A model generated the notes under the pieces. It was not told the origin of the DNA. It made no database searches and was given only the letters and a program-made list of their open reading frames with translations. From positions 1 through 38,187 of the forward strand of contig CAMCQH010000014.1 of the NCBI GenBank assembly GCA_945877035.1: DNA of 38,187 nt, in the 5' to 3' direction. This stretch comes from an uncultured Clostridium sp. (GTDB lineage Bacteria; Bacillota; Clostridia; TANB77; CAG-508). A program made the position numbers and the translations under genes. Positions within the stretch are counted from its first letter, which is position 1. Each line of letters begins with the position of its first letter. Positions 1-8,423 of the stretch are shown here, in pieces.

Positions 1-24
1 TCGGTAAAAGTTTACTTTTACCGA
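1..24. repeat. Hairpin at left edge, copy of the hairpin at 38011-38040
   Basis: A 10-bp perfect stem (1-10 with 15-24) and a 4-nt loop. The same stem sequence, TCGGTAAAAG with its complement, forms the core of the 13-bp hairpin near the right edge. The left copy may be cut by the window boundary. It could be a bidirectional terminator or a phage-specific recognition hairpin; the sequence does not decide. Confidence 0.6.
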
Positions 25-245
25 TATCACTTATTTAAAGCTACATTGATAAAAGTTTTTTCCAAAGATATATTTTCATATCACTTTTATTCAATGTTGT
101 TAAAGGTAATTATGCTATAATCTATATTGTATTAGTATTATATAATATTTCTTTATGAAATGCAAATATATTTTTTTCTTTTAATTAAATAGTAAAATAA
201 CCTTGGTTATTTTTCACTGAAATTTTTAGTCTGGGGAGGCAAAAA
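25..245 (+). promoter_or_regulatory. Leader and probable promoter of the variable-protein gene
   Basis: No coding sequence is visible. An extended -10 box (TGCTATAAT, 113-121) is present without a good -35 box. Downstream, 194-213 forms an 8-9 bp hairpin of AAAATAACC with GGTTATTTT followed by more T, which could act as an attenuator. A strong Shine-Dalgarno (GGGGAGG) lies just ahead of the ATG at 246. The promoter and attenuator roles are inferred. Confidence 0.45.
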
Positions 246-1667
246 ATGGCTGCTATCACTATGAAAGATTTACAAGATAGGAAACTTGAAAAAGGTGGCT
301 ATACAGGTACAGCTCAAGATTTAGCTAATAAAGTGTCTTTAGCTGTTCCTTATGATAACTATAAAGGAGTTTATAGTTCTGGTACATCTTATAAAGATGG
401 AGATGTCGTATCAATGGATGGACATGAAACTTGTTATGTTATAGAAGTAACAATTCCTGAAAATCCAGATCCTGTACTACCAAAAATGTTTAGAAAAGTA
501 TACAGAATAACAGATAGAATGTTTTATTGTAGACAAAATGGTAGTTGGGAAATACTTTTTCCTTACGAGGAAAAAATAGATTTCTATACTATTCCACAAA
601 AAGGAACTACACAACAATATCAATCTACTGTAGATAATTTTTATCCTTATAGTAAAATGAAACGTGTAGTTATGAATGGATTGAATGGAACAACTGAAAA
701 ATATGAATTACATAACACAGACAGTACAAAACAAGCAAATGGAACTGCTGCAAAAATAGATGGTACTGATGGAAATGTAATGGTTAGATTACCTAAATTT
801 TATTCAGAAGTTAAATTTACTCCACAAGGAAAACGTTATAGATTATATACTTATGAAAATCCTAGTAAAAAAGTTGCCTTAGGTATAAAACCTAATCCTC
901 TTTTTGAAAAGGTAAGTGGTGGGTATTTTGATAAATGTTATATTAGTGCTTATGAAGGAAGTCAACAAGGAAGTCAATTAATTTCAAGAAGTGGAGTTGC
1001 TCCTAAAGTATCTATAACACAAGCTGCATTTAGAGATTTATGTAGACAAGGCAGAAATACAAACTGGAATATATTAACTTATTATCAAGTTTGTGCTTTA
1101 CAATTTTTATTTATTATTGAATTCGCTGAGCTTAATGCTCAAAAATTATTAGGACAAGGAAGAGCTAATACTAGTTCTGCTTCATCTGCTGGTACTACAA
1201 ATGCTTTAGGTAACAGAAGTGGAAGAATTTCTACCGATGATAGCAATGGTAATATATCTTATAGAGGTATAGAAGATTGGTATGCAAATATATGGGATTT
1301 CGTAGATGGATTAATGTTATCTAATGCTGGATATCATATTACTAATGATCCAACTAAATTTGGAAATATGTCAGCAATGGTTAATATTAAGAAAACATTA
1401 TCTTTGAATAATACGAATGGTTATATTACTGCTATGGAAAAGTTAGACGGATATGAATTTACTAATATACCTTGTGCTTTAGGTGGCAACGATCAAACAT
1501 ACTACTGTGATTATTTCTGGTCTCATGATAAGGATGAACAGAATATAGCTTTGTTTGGTGGTGATTGGGATGATGGTGCTAGGTGTGGTGCGTTTTGCCT
1601 GAGTTGTGATAATGTTGCGTCTGTAGCTTGGTCGGGTGATGGTTCTCGCTTGTCTATAATGGTATAA
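246..1667 (+). CDS. DGR variable protein, C-type-lectin-like phage receptor-binding/tail adhesin
   Basis: 473 residues. This is the target of the adjacent diversity-generating retroelement. The first roughly 110 residues contain a GVYSSGTSYKDGDVVSMDG segment resembling small carbohydrate-binding modules. The region from about 170 onward has the features of the FGE/C-type-lectin fold used by DGR variable proteins (VMVRLPKFY, an RGIEDWYANIWDFVDG segment, and a C-terminal WDDGARC-type loop region). The last 39 codons contain the variable repeat, and the stop follows it by a few codons, the usual arrangement. The start has a strong GGGGAGG site. By family knowledge it displays a ligand-binding surface at the phage tip; the exact receptor is unknown. 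Confidence 0.9.
   Translation: MAAITMKDLQDRKLEKGGYTGTAQDLANKVSLAVPYDNYKGVYSSGTSYKDGDVVSMDGHETCYVIEVTIPENPDPVLPKMFRKVYRITDRMFYCRQNGSWEILFPYEEKIDFYTIPQKGTTQQYQSTVDNFYPYSKMKRVVMNGLNGTTEKYELHNTDSTKQANGTAAKIDGTDGNVMVRLPKFYSEVKFTPQGKRYRLYTYENPSKKVALGIKPNPLFEKVSGGYFDKCYISAYEGSQQGSQLISRSGVAPKVSITQAAFRDLCRQGRNTNWNILTYYQVCALQFLFIIEFAELNAQKLLGQGRANTSSASSAGTTNALGNRSGRISTDDSNGNISYRGIEDWYANIWDFVDGLMLSNAGYHITNDPTKFGNMSAMVNIKKTLSLNNTNGYITAMEKLDGYEFTNIPCALGGNDQTYYCDYFWSHDKDEQNIALFGGDWDDGARCGAFCLSCDNVASVAWSGDGSRLSIMV
1549..1655 (+). repeat. DGR variable repeat (VR)
   Basis: 107 bp aligning without gaps to the template repeat 283 bp downstream. It differs at 19 positions, every one an A in the template: 18 become G and one (1624) becomes T. 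No difference falls at a C, G or T of the template. Homology ends sharply after 1655, about 12 bp before the end of the coding sequence. Confidence 0.95.
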
Positions 1668-1801
1668 TAACTCATTTAGGTTGATGTTTCTTCCAAGGTT
1701 GGCTGTGAAGTTTGGAGAAGACTAACTACTAATTAAGGGATGAACCGTAATTACACTTAATAATTTTATTTTAATTGAATGAAGTATTTGGAGGAGATTT
1801 T

Positions 1802-1885
1802 ATGTTTAAAAACAGAATTCTAACAAATCCACTTTATTTGGTAGTAATTGGGATAATGGTACTAAGTGTAGTACGTTTTACCTGA
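1802..1885 (+). CDS. Possible 27-residue hydrophobic mini-ORF reading through the template repeat
   Basis: An ATG at 1802 follows an excellent GGAGGAG Shine-Dalgarno at 1790-1796. It opens a 27-codon frame that crosses the template repeat in a frame different from the one encoding the variable protein. The product would have a membrane-like stretch (LYLVVIGIMVLSVV). It may be a genuine small membrane peptide, a leader whose translation affects the template RNA, or chance. Only the ribosome-binding site and the open frame are seen. Confidence 0.3.
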   Translation: MFKNRILTNPLYLVVIGIMVLSVVRFT

Positions 1886-1938
1886 ATTGTAATAATGTTA
1901 CGTCTGAAACTTGGTCGAATAATGGTTCTCACTTATCT
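1832..1938 (+). repeat. DGR template repeat (TR)
   Basis: The A-rich donor copy for mutagenic homing, holding 29 A residues of which 19 are substituted in the variable repeat. Read in the frame of the variable protein it carries seven AAT codons plus AGT, ACT, ACG and AAG codons, the codon choice that maximises diversity when A is mutated. It lies between the variable gene and the reverse transcriptase on the same strand. Confidence 0.95.
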
Positions 1939-2160
1939 TGCATTTTCATTTTTCAGATAAGAGATTTATGATCGAAAGATCGAAGTTTAAATCTTACGTA
2001 TCTTGTTTTCGTGAGATTAGAAACTTTAACCTTACCATCATGGTAAAATTGAGTAAGTTTTAAAACTTACGAAAAATAGTAGGAAATTTAACCATTTAAA
2101 TGGCGGCGTGTTAGTAGGTTAAATCTCGAAAACTCGTCGTTTCCTGCAAGACAAAAATTT
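1939..2160 (+). ncRNA. Structured spacer RNA between template repeat and reverse transcriptase
   Basis: 222 nt without a coding frame but with consecutive hairpins. 1984-2025 is an AAGTTT/AAACTT outer stem with an inner AATCTTACG/CGTGAGATT stem. 2032-2046 pairs TTACCA with TGGTAA. 2053-2070 is an 18-bp perfect palindrome. 2079-2093 pairs with 2117-2124 plus 2140-2147 around a 15-nt bulge. In studied DGRs the RNA downstream of the template is required for cDNA priming and binds the reverse transcriptase; that role here is by analogy. Confidence 0.7.
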
Positions 2161-2172
2161 TACTTATATAAG

Positions 2173-3273
2173 GTGATAAATATTAAGAGAATCGGTAATA
2201 TATTCGATAAAATATGTTCATACGAAAACATTAAAGAAGCTCATAAAATGGCTAGTAAAGATAAACAAGATTATACTGAAGTTGTAATGGTAAATAAAAA
2301 TCCTGATTATTTCATTAAAAGAATTCAAAAAATGTTAAAAGAAGGAACTTATACTATTACAAATAAAAATTATAAACATAAAGTTATAATTGATAATGGT
2401 AAAAGAAGAGACTTGTATAAATTATCTTACTATCCACACCGTATAATACAATGGGCTATAATTTTACAAATAGGAAAATATTTAGAAAAAAATTTTACTG
2501 TGGATACTTATTCTAGTATAAAAAATAGGGGTCTTCATACTGCAGCAATGGCAATAAGAAGAGATTTAGATGTATATCCAGAAAAAACTAAATATTGTCT
2601 TAAAATAGATATAACAAAATACTATCCTAGTATTGATAATAATATATTATTTGATAAATTAAAAAGAAAATTTAAAGATAAAAAATTATTAAATTTATTA
2701 CATATTATAATATTTTCTATGGGAGACAAAGGACAACCAATAGGTTCTTTATGGTCTCAATTTGCTGGGAATTTTTATTTATCAGAATTAGATCATTTAT
2801 TAAAAGAAAAATATGATGTTGAATTTTATTATAGATATTGTGATGATTTAGTAATATTATCTTCCGATAAAAATTTTTTACATAAAATTAGAGATACAAT
2901 ATTTTTTATTCTTAGTAATCTAAAATTAAACATGAAAAATAACTATCAAGTATTCAATGTTAAAAAAAGAGGAATTGATTTTTTAGGATATAGATTTTAT
3001 CCAAATTATACAATTTTAAGAAAAAGAACTTTAAATAATATGATTGCTAAAACTAAAAAATTAATTAACAAACCAATACTTAACTATTCTGATGTTTGTA
3101 CAATAGCTTCATACGTTGGAATATTAAAATATTGTAATGGATATAAATTATTTTGTAAATATATTAAACCATTCAATAATAAAAAAGCTAAAAATTGTAA
3201 TCAAGAATTAATATTGATAGACTTAAAATATAAACCATTTAAAAAGGATTGGTGTTATAATAAATGTATATAA
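2173..3273 (+). CDS. DGR reverse transcriptase
   Basis: 366 residues, the usual size of DGR reverse transcriptases. The N-terminus (IGNIFDKICSYENIKEAHK) matches the family opening, which supports the GTG start at 2173. Catalytic Asp146 lies in KIDITKYYPSID, the DGR-specific motif 4 reads IGSLWSQ (190-196), and the active-site box is YCDD (222-225), followed by a thumb motif GIDFLGYRFY. It copies the template RNA with errors at adenines, and the cDNA replaces the variable repeat. It overlaps the next gene by 10 bp. No Avd-type accessory protein is recognisable next to it. Confidence 0.95.
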   Translation: MINIKRIGNIFDKICSYENIKEAHKMASKDKQDYTEVVMVNKNPDYFIKRIQKMLKEGTYTITNKNYKHKVIIDNGKRRDLYKLSYYPHRIIQWAIILQIGKYLEKNFTVDTYSSIKNRGLHTAAMAIRRDLDVYPEKTKYCLKIDITKYYPSIDNNILFDKLKRKFKDKKLLNLLHIIIFSMGDKGQPIGSLWSQFAGNFYLSELDHLLKEKYDVEFYYRYCDDLVILSSDKNFLHKIRDTIFFILSNLKLNMKNNYQVFNVKKRGIDFLGYRFYPNYTILRKRTLNNMIAKTKKLINKPILNYSDVCTIASYVGILKYCNGYKLFCKYIKPFNNKKAKNCNQELILIDLKYKPFKKDWCYNKCI

Positions 3274-3575
3274 TTGACAAAGATAAAAGAAGAATAGTTA
3301 TATCAAAAGAACCAATGACTTTAGAAGAAGGTACTGTATTTTATCAAATACCAAAAGAACATATTATTGTAAATGAATTTGATAAAATAAATATAAATTT
3401 TATTCCTGGAACACAAGATACTTACGAATGCGAATTAGTTTTATTAGATGTAGAAATTAGAGATGAAAACAATCCTGAAGTTCATACAGGAAAATATGAA
3501 ACTAAAGCATTTGCTAAAAGAATTGGATATGATAACTGGTTAATGGAATTTAACGAAACTGAATATAAATTATAA
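3264..3575 (+). CDS. Small protein of unknown function downstream of the DGR reverse transcriptase
   Basis: 103 residues, not recognised. It alternates short hydrophobic and polar stretches, as in a beta-rich protein, and contains no predicted membrane segment. It overlaps the reverse-transcriptase stop by 10 bp and so is probably translated with it. It is not like the four-helix Avd accessory protein known from other DGRs. A bidirectional terminator follows. Confidence 0.75.
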   Translation: MYIIDKDKRRIVISKEPMTLEEGTVFYQIPKEHIIVNEFDKININFIPGTQDTYECELVLLDVEIRDENNPEVHTGKYETKAFAKRIGYDNWLMEFNETEYKL

Positions 3576-3578
3576 TAA

Positions 3579-3602
3579 AAAGCCCTCTTTCGAGGGCTTT
3601 TA
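3579..3602. terminator. Bidirectional terminator between converging operons
   Basis: AAGCCCTC pairs with GAGGGCTT around a 4-nt loop, with A and T tracts on both sides. It ends the DGR operon on the plus strand and the radical-SAM/amidoligase operon on the minus strand, whose last gene stops at 3600. Confidence 0.9.
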
Positions 3603-3995
3603 TTTTGTATATATATCTAATAATCTACAATCTATTCCACTATTAATAACTGGTATTTCTGATAATACAAAAATAATCCTATATTTATTACCTATTTTAT
3701 TAAATAAATAAACTATAATATTTTTAAACTGATCTTCTGTTATGTAATATAAATCATTTATTCTTCCTAATTCTAAATTAGGCATATAAGCTTGTAATAT
3801 ATCAACTTCACTATTACTAATAAAAAATTTAGATTCCTTTTTATAAAGAGTTTTTACAGGAAATAAATTTAATATTTCTTTATGAATTTGTTGAACTACA
3901 GTAAAATCATTATGATTTATAGCTTCTATAACAAAATCCTTTGTTATTTCATTTTTATTTTTATCTAAATCTTTATATTTAAAAATAAATCTCAT
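3600..3995 (-). CDS. Unknown protein, last gene of the radical-SAM/amidoligase operon
   Basis: 131 residues, no recognisable motif. Its ATG lies 17 bp inside the end of the broken gene upstream and has a GGGTGA site, so it is the intact distal gene of the operon. The stop codon abuts the shared terminator. Nothing in the sequence indicates a function; whether it is a substrate or accessory of the enzymes upstream is open. Confidence 0.7.
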   Translation of the reverse strand: MRFIFKYKDLDKNKNEITKDFVIEAINHNDFTVVQQIHKEILNLFPVKTLYKKESKFFISNSEVDILQAYMPNLELGRINDLYYITEDQFKNIIVYLFNKIGNKYRIIFVLSEIPVINSGIDCRLLDIYTK

Positions 3996-4318
3996 CTTTC
4001 ACCCAATTTATATAATCTTTTTCTGTATAAAATCTACAAATAAATTTTATATCAAATATATCTCGTTTACAAGCACAAGTTCCGATTTTATTTATACTAT
4101 CTTTCCAAAAATAAACGTTGCTATCTTCATCAGAAAATAAATTTTCACTAATTTTAACTTAAAAAATATCAGCTTTACCAAATAATTCTATAAAATCACA
4201 AGCTACGTCTACATTATTAATATGATACAAATAAATGGCTATATTTATGTTTTGTTCCGTAACCACTAGATTTACATCCTATTTTTAATCCATTTTTTAT
4301 AATAGAATTATAATACTA
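3979..4318 (-). pseudogene. Broken gene (frameshift plus internal stop) between the amidoligase-like gene and the last operon gene
   Basis: On the minus strand, coding-like sequence runs from the stop of the gene at 4319 to 3979. One frame gives KIGCKSSGYGTKHKYSHLF and then stops. A second frame continues as NNVDVACDFIELFGKADIF, meets a TAA, and resumes as KISENLFSDEDSNVYFWKD to the end. No good start codon remains. Codon use matches its neighbours, so this was a gene of roughly 110 codons. Family not recognised. Confidence 0.7.
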
Positions 4319-5422
4319 CTATGAAAAAATTTCATCAAATTTTCCTTTTTCACAAATTTCAAATAATTCTTCTTTACTATATTTAATAACTGATAAATAT
4401 TGTCTTAGCAATTTAATACCTTTCAGGTATGTTTCTTTATCTTTTAAATAACACCATTTAAATTCAATAGAATGATAATTATCTGGATCTCTTAACCATT
4501 TAGTATGATCTATTCTAGGATATATATCTTCTTTTGTTTCTGCAGTTTTATTCATATATTTTGAATATAAATCATATATAAAATTATCATCTTTAATATT
4601 TAAATTATATTTATTACATAAAAAATCAGTGTAATCTATATGTTCCTTAATAAAATCAGGTATGTTATCTTCTGATTTTCCATGATAATAATCTAATATA
4701 AATAATTTATGTAAATTATTCATTATTTCTTCTTTTGTTTTACCAAAAAAATATTTTGATATATGAACATGAACATTATCTAAATGTCCTAATTCACATC
4801 CATTATTAACTAAAAATTCTATAACATACCATTGTTTTTCTAATTCATTTAAATGAACTATATTGGTAGTAAACTCAATCGGAAAATCTACATTAGTTTC
4901 TGTTTCACAATATACAAAATCATTATAATGTTCTTTTACTTTTTTTATTAATTCTCTTCTTTTTTGAGCTGGTTTAGGAGCATATATTTCTATTTCAATT
5001 CCGCAAGAATTAATTTTATCTTCTATTGGATAATGTTTTCTAAATTTTTTACAATACTTAATAGTATAATCTTTATCTTTAAACATATTTAAAAATTGAT
5101 TAAAAGTATCTTCTGAATTAATATATAAAATTATATTTTCTATATTATTAGTATTTCTTGCATCTATATTTATAATTATATTATTTTCATTAAATTCAAT
5201 ATTATTACCTTCGGTATATTCTAAATTCCATTTTATTGGTTTATCCCACATTCCAATCATATAATGATTATAATGATCAAATAATCTATAATAAGAAACT
5301 GCATCATAAATTCTTAAAAAATCTAATGTTGGTAATATCCAAGTTCCCATACCAGCTTTATCAACGTATTGTGCATAAAACTCTATAGGCTGATGTTTCA
5401 ATTCTATATTTTTAATTTCCAA
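4319..5422 (-). CDS. Amidoligase-like protein (first of two paralogues)
   Basis: 367 residues. The region from about 138 has the hallmarks of the glutamine-synthetase-fold amidoligases (Amidoligase_2 type): GIEIE at 141-145, HVHIS at 218-222 and HSIEFKW at 317-323, placed like the metal and ATP ligands of that fold. The next gene upstream has the same order of motifs and the same KxxFGKTKEE stretch, so the two are paralogues. The family is predicted to join an amine to a carboxylate using ATP. The TTG start has a GAGGTG site 5 nt upstream. The substrate is unknown. Co-transcription with radical-SAM genes suggests a modification pathway. Confidence 0.75.
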   Translation of the reverse strand: MEIKNIELKHQPIEFYAQYVDKAGMGTWILPTLDFLRIYDAVSYYRLFDHYNHYMIGMWDKPIKWNLEYTEGNNIEFNENNIIINIDARNTNNIENIILYINSEDTFNQFLNMFKDKDYTIKYCKKFRKHYPIEDKINSCGIEIEIYAPKPAQKRRELIKKVKEHYNDFVYCETETNVDFPIEFTTNIVHLNELEKQWYVIEFLVNNGCELGHLDNVHVHISKYFFGKTKEEIMNNLHKLFILDYYHGKSEDNIPDFIKEHIDYTDFLCNKYNLNIKDDNFIYDLYSKYMNKTAETKEDIYPRIDHTKWLRDPDNYHSIEFKWCYLKDKETYLKGIKLLRQYLSVIKYSKEELFEICEKGKFDEIFS

Positions 5423-5445
5423 TTTTACACCTCAATTTTTATTTT

Positions 5446-5484
5446 TATACCTTTTCAAAAACATAATACTTTTGAAAAGGTATA
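5446..5484. repeat. Inverted pair of the dispersed TACCTTTTCAAAA motif
   Basis: TATACCTTTTCAAAA (5446-5460) and its exact reverse complement (5470-5484) form a 15-bp stem with a 9-nt loop between the two amidoligase-like genes. It is the only place where both orientations of the dispersed motif are adjacent. It could terminate or stabilise the upstream part of the operon mRNA, but no strong T-run follows, so the role is open. Confidence 0.75.
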
Positions 5485-5490
5485 ATAAAT

Positions 5491-6627
5491 TTAATCATAA
5501 TCTTTTAAGTTAATTAATTCTTTTTTCTTTTCTTCAAAAAAATTATAAAAATCTTGAATTGACATTTTTGATATTTCTTCTAAAGTTTTATTCATTACTA
5601 CACTAACACAAAATTCTGTAAATGCTACTAATAACCAAATACCTTCATGAGAAACATCTTTTAAATCAGCTAAACGAAATTCTAAAGTTGGTTCGTTTTC
5701 AAAATCATCTAATAATCTTGGAAAATTAATATAATAAGGAGCTAATTTATCTCTAACTTTATTTCTATTTTCTAACATTAAATCTATTATTTTTTCAGGA
5801 ATTATTTTTCCTTTATAATTCATTTTATCTTCATCATGTATTAAATATTTAAATGTTGGTAATAAATTCCAATCTTTAAATATAGGATTAAACATTCTTT
5901 CATTAATAAAATCATCAACTAAATAAATATAATATACTATTTTATTTATATTTGTTTTAGCTTCTTCTTTAGTTTTTCCAAATAGTGTTTTGCTTATGTG
6001 TGTTTGAAAATTACAACTCCAATTTGTATCCATTCCGTATTTAAAAGCTAAATCTATAACATAACAAATTTTATATAAATCTTCTATCGGCATAGGATAA
6101 CTATTAATTTCTATTAATTGATTTCTGAATCCTTCTGTTTGTGTAAATATTACATTTTCATATTTTTCTTTTAACACTTCTATCAGTTTATTTCTATTTT
6201 CTGGAGTATCCCAGTCTTTTTTCATTGTTAATTCTATTTCACATCCACTATACCAATTTGAATTATCTTTATGATAAAATTTCATTTTTTTCTTAGAATG
6301 TTTTTGTGAATAAAATTCATCTTCAAACATTCCTAAAAATTTTTTAAAACAATTTTCATCATTTATAATAATAGGAATGCCATAATGCTCTTTTAAGTCT
6401 TCGTCTAAAGAGCATTCAATAGAATCTGAATTAAATACCAACTCTGGATTATCTTTCTCAATATATTTAAAATTAATTCCGTATTTTACAAACATATAAA
6501 TATGAAAATTTTCTAATGTTTTTCTATTTGCTGTAATTAAAGAATTAATTAATCCAAATTTATTATCTAAATCATAAATTAAATCTATAGTAATAGGATA
6601 TTGTGTATCCGATTTAAAATATTGCAA
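5491..6627 (-). CDS. Amidoligase-like protein (second paralogue)
   Basis: About 378 residues. Motifs, numbered from a GTG nine bases upstream, are GCEIEL (131-136), QTHISKTLFGKTKEEA (211-226) and TLEFRLADL (317-325), matching its paralogue downstream. The GTG at 6636 lies within the AGAGGTG Shine-Dalgarno, so TTG at 6627, eight bases on, is the better start. The gene lies between the radical-SAM genes and the second paralogue. By family it should catalyse ATP-dependent amide bond formation. One paralogue has HVH and the other QTH at the same site, so their substrates or activities may differ. Confidence 0.75.
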   Translation of the reverse strand: MQYFKSDTQYPITIDLIYDLDNKFGLINSLITANRKTLENFHIYMFVKYGINFKYIEKDNPELVFNSDSIECSLDEDLKEHYGIPIIINDENCFKKFLGMFEDEFYSQKHSKKKMKFYHKDNSNWYSGCEIELTMKKDWDTPENRNKLIEVLKEKYENVIFTQTEGFRNQLIEINSYPMPIEDLYKICYVIDLAFKYGMDTNWSCNFQTHISKTLFGKTKEEAKTNINKIVYYIYLVDDFINERMFNPIFKDWNLLPTFKYLIHDEDKMNYKGKIIPEKIIDLMLENRNKVRDKLAPYYINFPRLLDDFENEPTLEFRLADLKDVSHEGIWLLVAFTEFCVSVVMNKTLEEISKMSIQDFYNFFEEKKKELINLKDYD

Positions 6628-6632
6628 AAAAA

Positions 6633-7523
6633 TCACCTCTCAACTTTTATATAATTATCATATCCAATATCAGGATCTCCATCTGTATAAAAACCTATTT
6701 GACAATGTTCGCATATTTCAAATGTTCTATTTGTATTAATTTCATATTTTATTTCATCATTATCTATATATAATTTCCCATAAGATAAATTTGAATTAAA
6801 TTTTGAATGTGAACAATTACAAGGTAATAAATATCCATAAGAATCCATTTTTAAAATCCAATGTTTACATATATCTTTACAAGAAGTAGTTTCTTTTTCT
6901 AAAAACCAGGCTATGTTATCAACATTTACTATTGGAAAATTATATTTTTTCAAAGTAGCTTTATAGTCTTCTAAAGGAACATTTTCTAGTAATAAATAAT
7001 CTGGTTTAAAAATACATTTTTTATTATCAAAATCTATAATTTCTGGTTCATATTTGTTATTAAAATATACAGTATATTTTTTATTTCTCTTTTCTAGTTC
7101 ATTCATTAAATCTTCTACCCAAAAAGTATCAGAAGTATGTCTAGAAAAAAATTGTAAATCATAATTCATATTAAATATATCTTCATAATTTAATTTTTTA
7201 GTTGTAGTTCCATTAGTACATAATTTTATAATTATATCTGGTCTAACTGATTTTACTTTTTTAAAAATATAATTAACTAATTCTATATCTTTTTTACTTA
7301 AAATCGGTTGATTTATACCAGATAATCCTAAAGTATCTATATTTTTATGTTTTATTATTTCATCTAAATAAAAATCTAATATTTTTAATGGAATTCTTAC
7401 TAATCCATCTATTTTTTTATTCATAATTAAATATCTAGGACAAAAAGGACATTCTAAGTTGCACATATTATGTAATTCTATTTGTGCAATTTTTATATTA
7501 GAAAAATTTATATTATCAAACAA
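6633..7523 (-). CDS. Radical-SAM protein with C-terminal cysteine cluster (SPASM-like)
   Basis: 296 residues. The radical-SAM 4Fe-4S motif CNLECPFC (Cys21, 25, 28) is preceded by a typical IELHNM strand. A C-terminal set of cysteines (TSCKDICKHW, LLPCNCSHS, FEICEHC) resembles SPASM/twitch domains that bind auxiliary clusters in enzymes modifying peptides or proteins. Start is TTG directly after the upstream stop, with an AGGTGA site. The gene overlaps the next one. Radical SAM chemistry is well supported; the substrate is not visible, and no precursor peptide is obvious in the operon. Confidence 0.85.
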   Translation of the reverse strand: MFDNINFSNIKIAQIELHNMCNLECPFCPRYLIMNKKIDGLVRIPLKILDFYLDEIIKHKNIDTLGLSGINQPILSKKDIELVNYIFKKVKSVRPDIIIKLCTNGTTTKKLNYEDIFNMNYDLQFFSRHTSDTFWVEDLMNELEKRNKKYTVYFNNKYEPEIIDFDNKKCIFKPDYLLLENVPLEDYKATLKKYNFPIVNVDNIAWFLEKETTSCKDICKHWILKMDSYGYLLPCNCSHSKFNSNLSYGKLYIDNDEIKYEINTNRTFEICEHCQIGFYTDGDPDIGYDNYIKVER

Positions 7524-8411
7524 TTAATCACCTACTTTATATTCAGTATTTTCATCTATATAACCGCAAATTTCACTAGTCATATGACAATATTTACAAC
7601 AAGGTTCTTGAAAAATATTCTTAACATGTTTTTTATGTATTACATTTAATCCTTCTCTTATATTCCCTAAAATCATTGTATTATGTTCGGGTATTCTACT
7701 AGAAATTTCACAACAATTAACAACTGTTCCATCATAATCTATAACTAAAACTCTATCTTTTAAATCACAATCGTATGTTCTAATTTTTCCATTATTTATT
7801 AAATTATTTTTTGTAAAGTTTTGTAAATAACTTCCTCTAGTAGTAATTTGTAAATCCTTACCTGAATTTAAAAACATAGTAACAGATTTTCCTTTATAAG
7901 AAAAATAAATTCTAGAACGATTATTTTCTTTTATATTACAAGTTTCTAATTGTAAATATTTACAATTATTACCTATTTGTTTTTCTAATTTATCTAAAGA
8001 CTGTTCAAAATTTAAATTTTCATAGTTATTAATTGTTATTTCGTCTATTACTTTCATTATCTTTTCAAAAACAAAAGGAGAAAGAAAATCTGAATTAGTA
8101 TGAATATAAATATAAGTATCAATATTTTTATTATGAAAAAAAGATTTAATCTCTTTTGCTATTTTGATAAGGTATTCATAATCAAATAATGGTTCATTAT
8201 ATCTAAACAATGAAAAAGTCAATTTATCTGTTTTGAATAAATGAATATTGTTATAAATTTCATTTAATATAATATTTAAAGTTTCTTCAGACATATATTT
8301 TATATTATTTAAATCATATGCTTTCATATGTTTAGCTAAGCACCAATCACATTTTCTGTTACAATAAGTATGATGTTCTAAAATTATTCTACCATATTGA
8401 AACACTTTCAT
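7524..8411 (-). CDS. Radical-SAM protein, first gene of the minus-strand operon
   Basis: About 295 residues, almost the same length as the second radical-SAM protein of the operon. It has CNRKCDWC (Cys18, 22, 25 numbered from a GTG three bases upstream of the ATG), a FRYNEPLFDYEY segment at the SAM-binding region, and C-terminal cysteines (VVNCCEISS, EPCCKYCHMTSEIC) typical of SPASM-like auxiliary clusters. The ATG overlaps a GGTGA site. A promoter with a 17-bp spacer lies immediately upstream, so this gene opens the operon. It is probably a peptide, protein or small-molecule modifying enzyme; the precise reaction cannot be read. Confidence 0.85.
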   Translation of the reverse strand: MKVFQYGRIILEHHTYCNRKCDWCLAKHMKAYDLNNIKYMSEETLNIILNEIYNNIHLFKTDKLTFSLFRYNEPLFDYEYLIKIAKEIKSFFHNKNIDTYIYIHTNSDFLSPFVFEKIMKVIDEITINNYENLNFEQSLDKLEKQIGNNCKYLQLETCNIKENNRSRIYFSYKGKSVTMFLNSGKDLQITTRGSYLQNFTKNNLINNGKIRTYDCDLKDRVLVIDYDGTVVNCCEISSRIPEHNTMILGNIREGLNVIHKKHVKNIFQEPCCKYCHMTSEICGYIDENTEYKVGD

Positions 8412-8423
8412 CACCCTTAAAAT

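Noticed and set aside
3264-3575. Avd-type accessory protein of the DGR.
   Set aside because: Right position and size, but the sequence looks beta-rich and not like the four-helix Avd.
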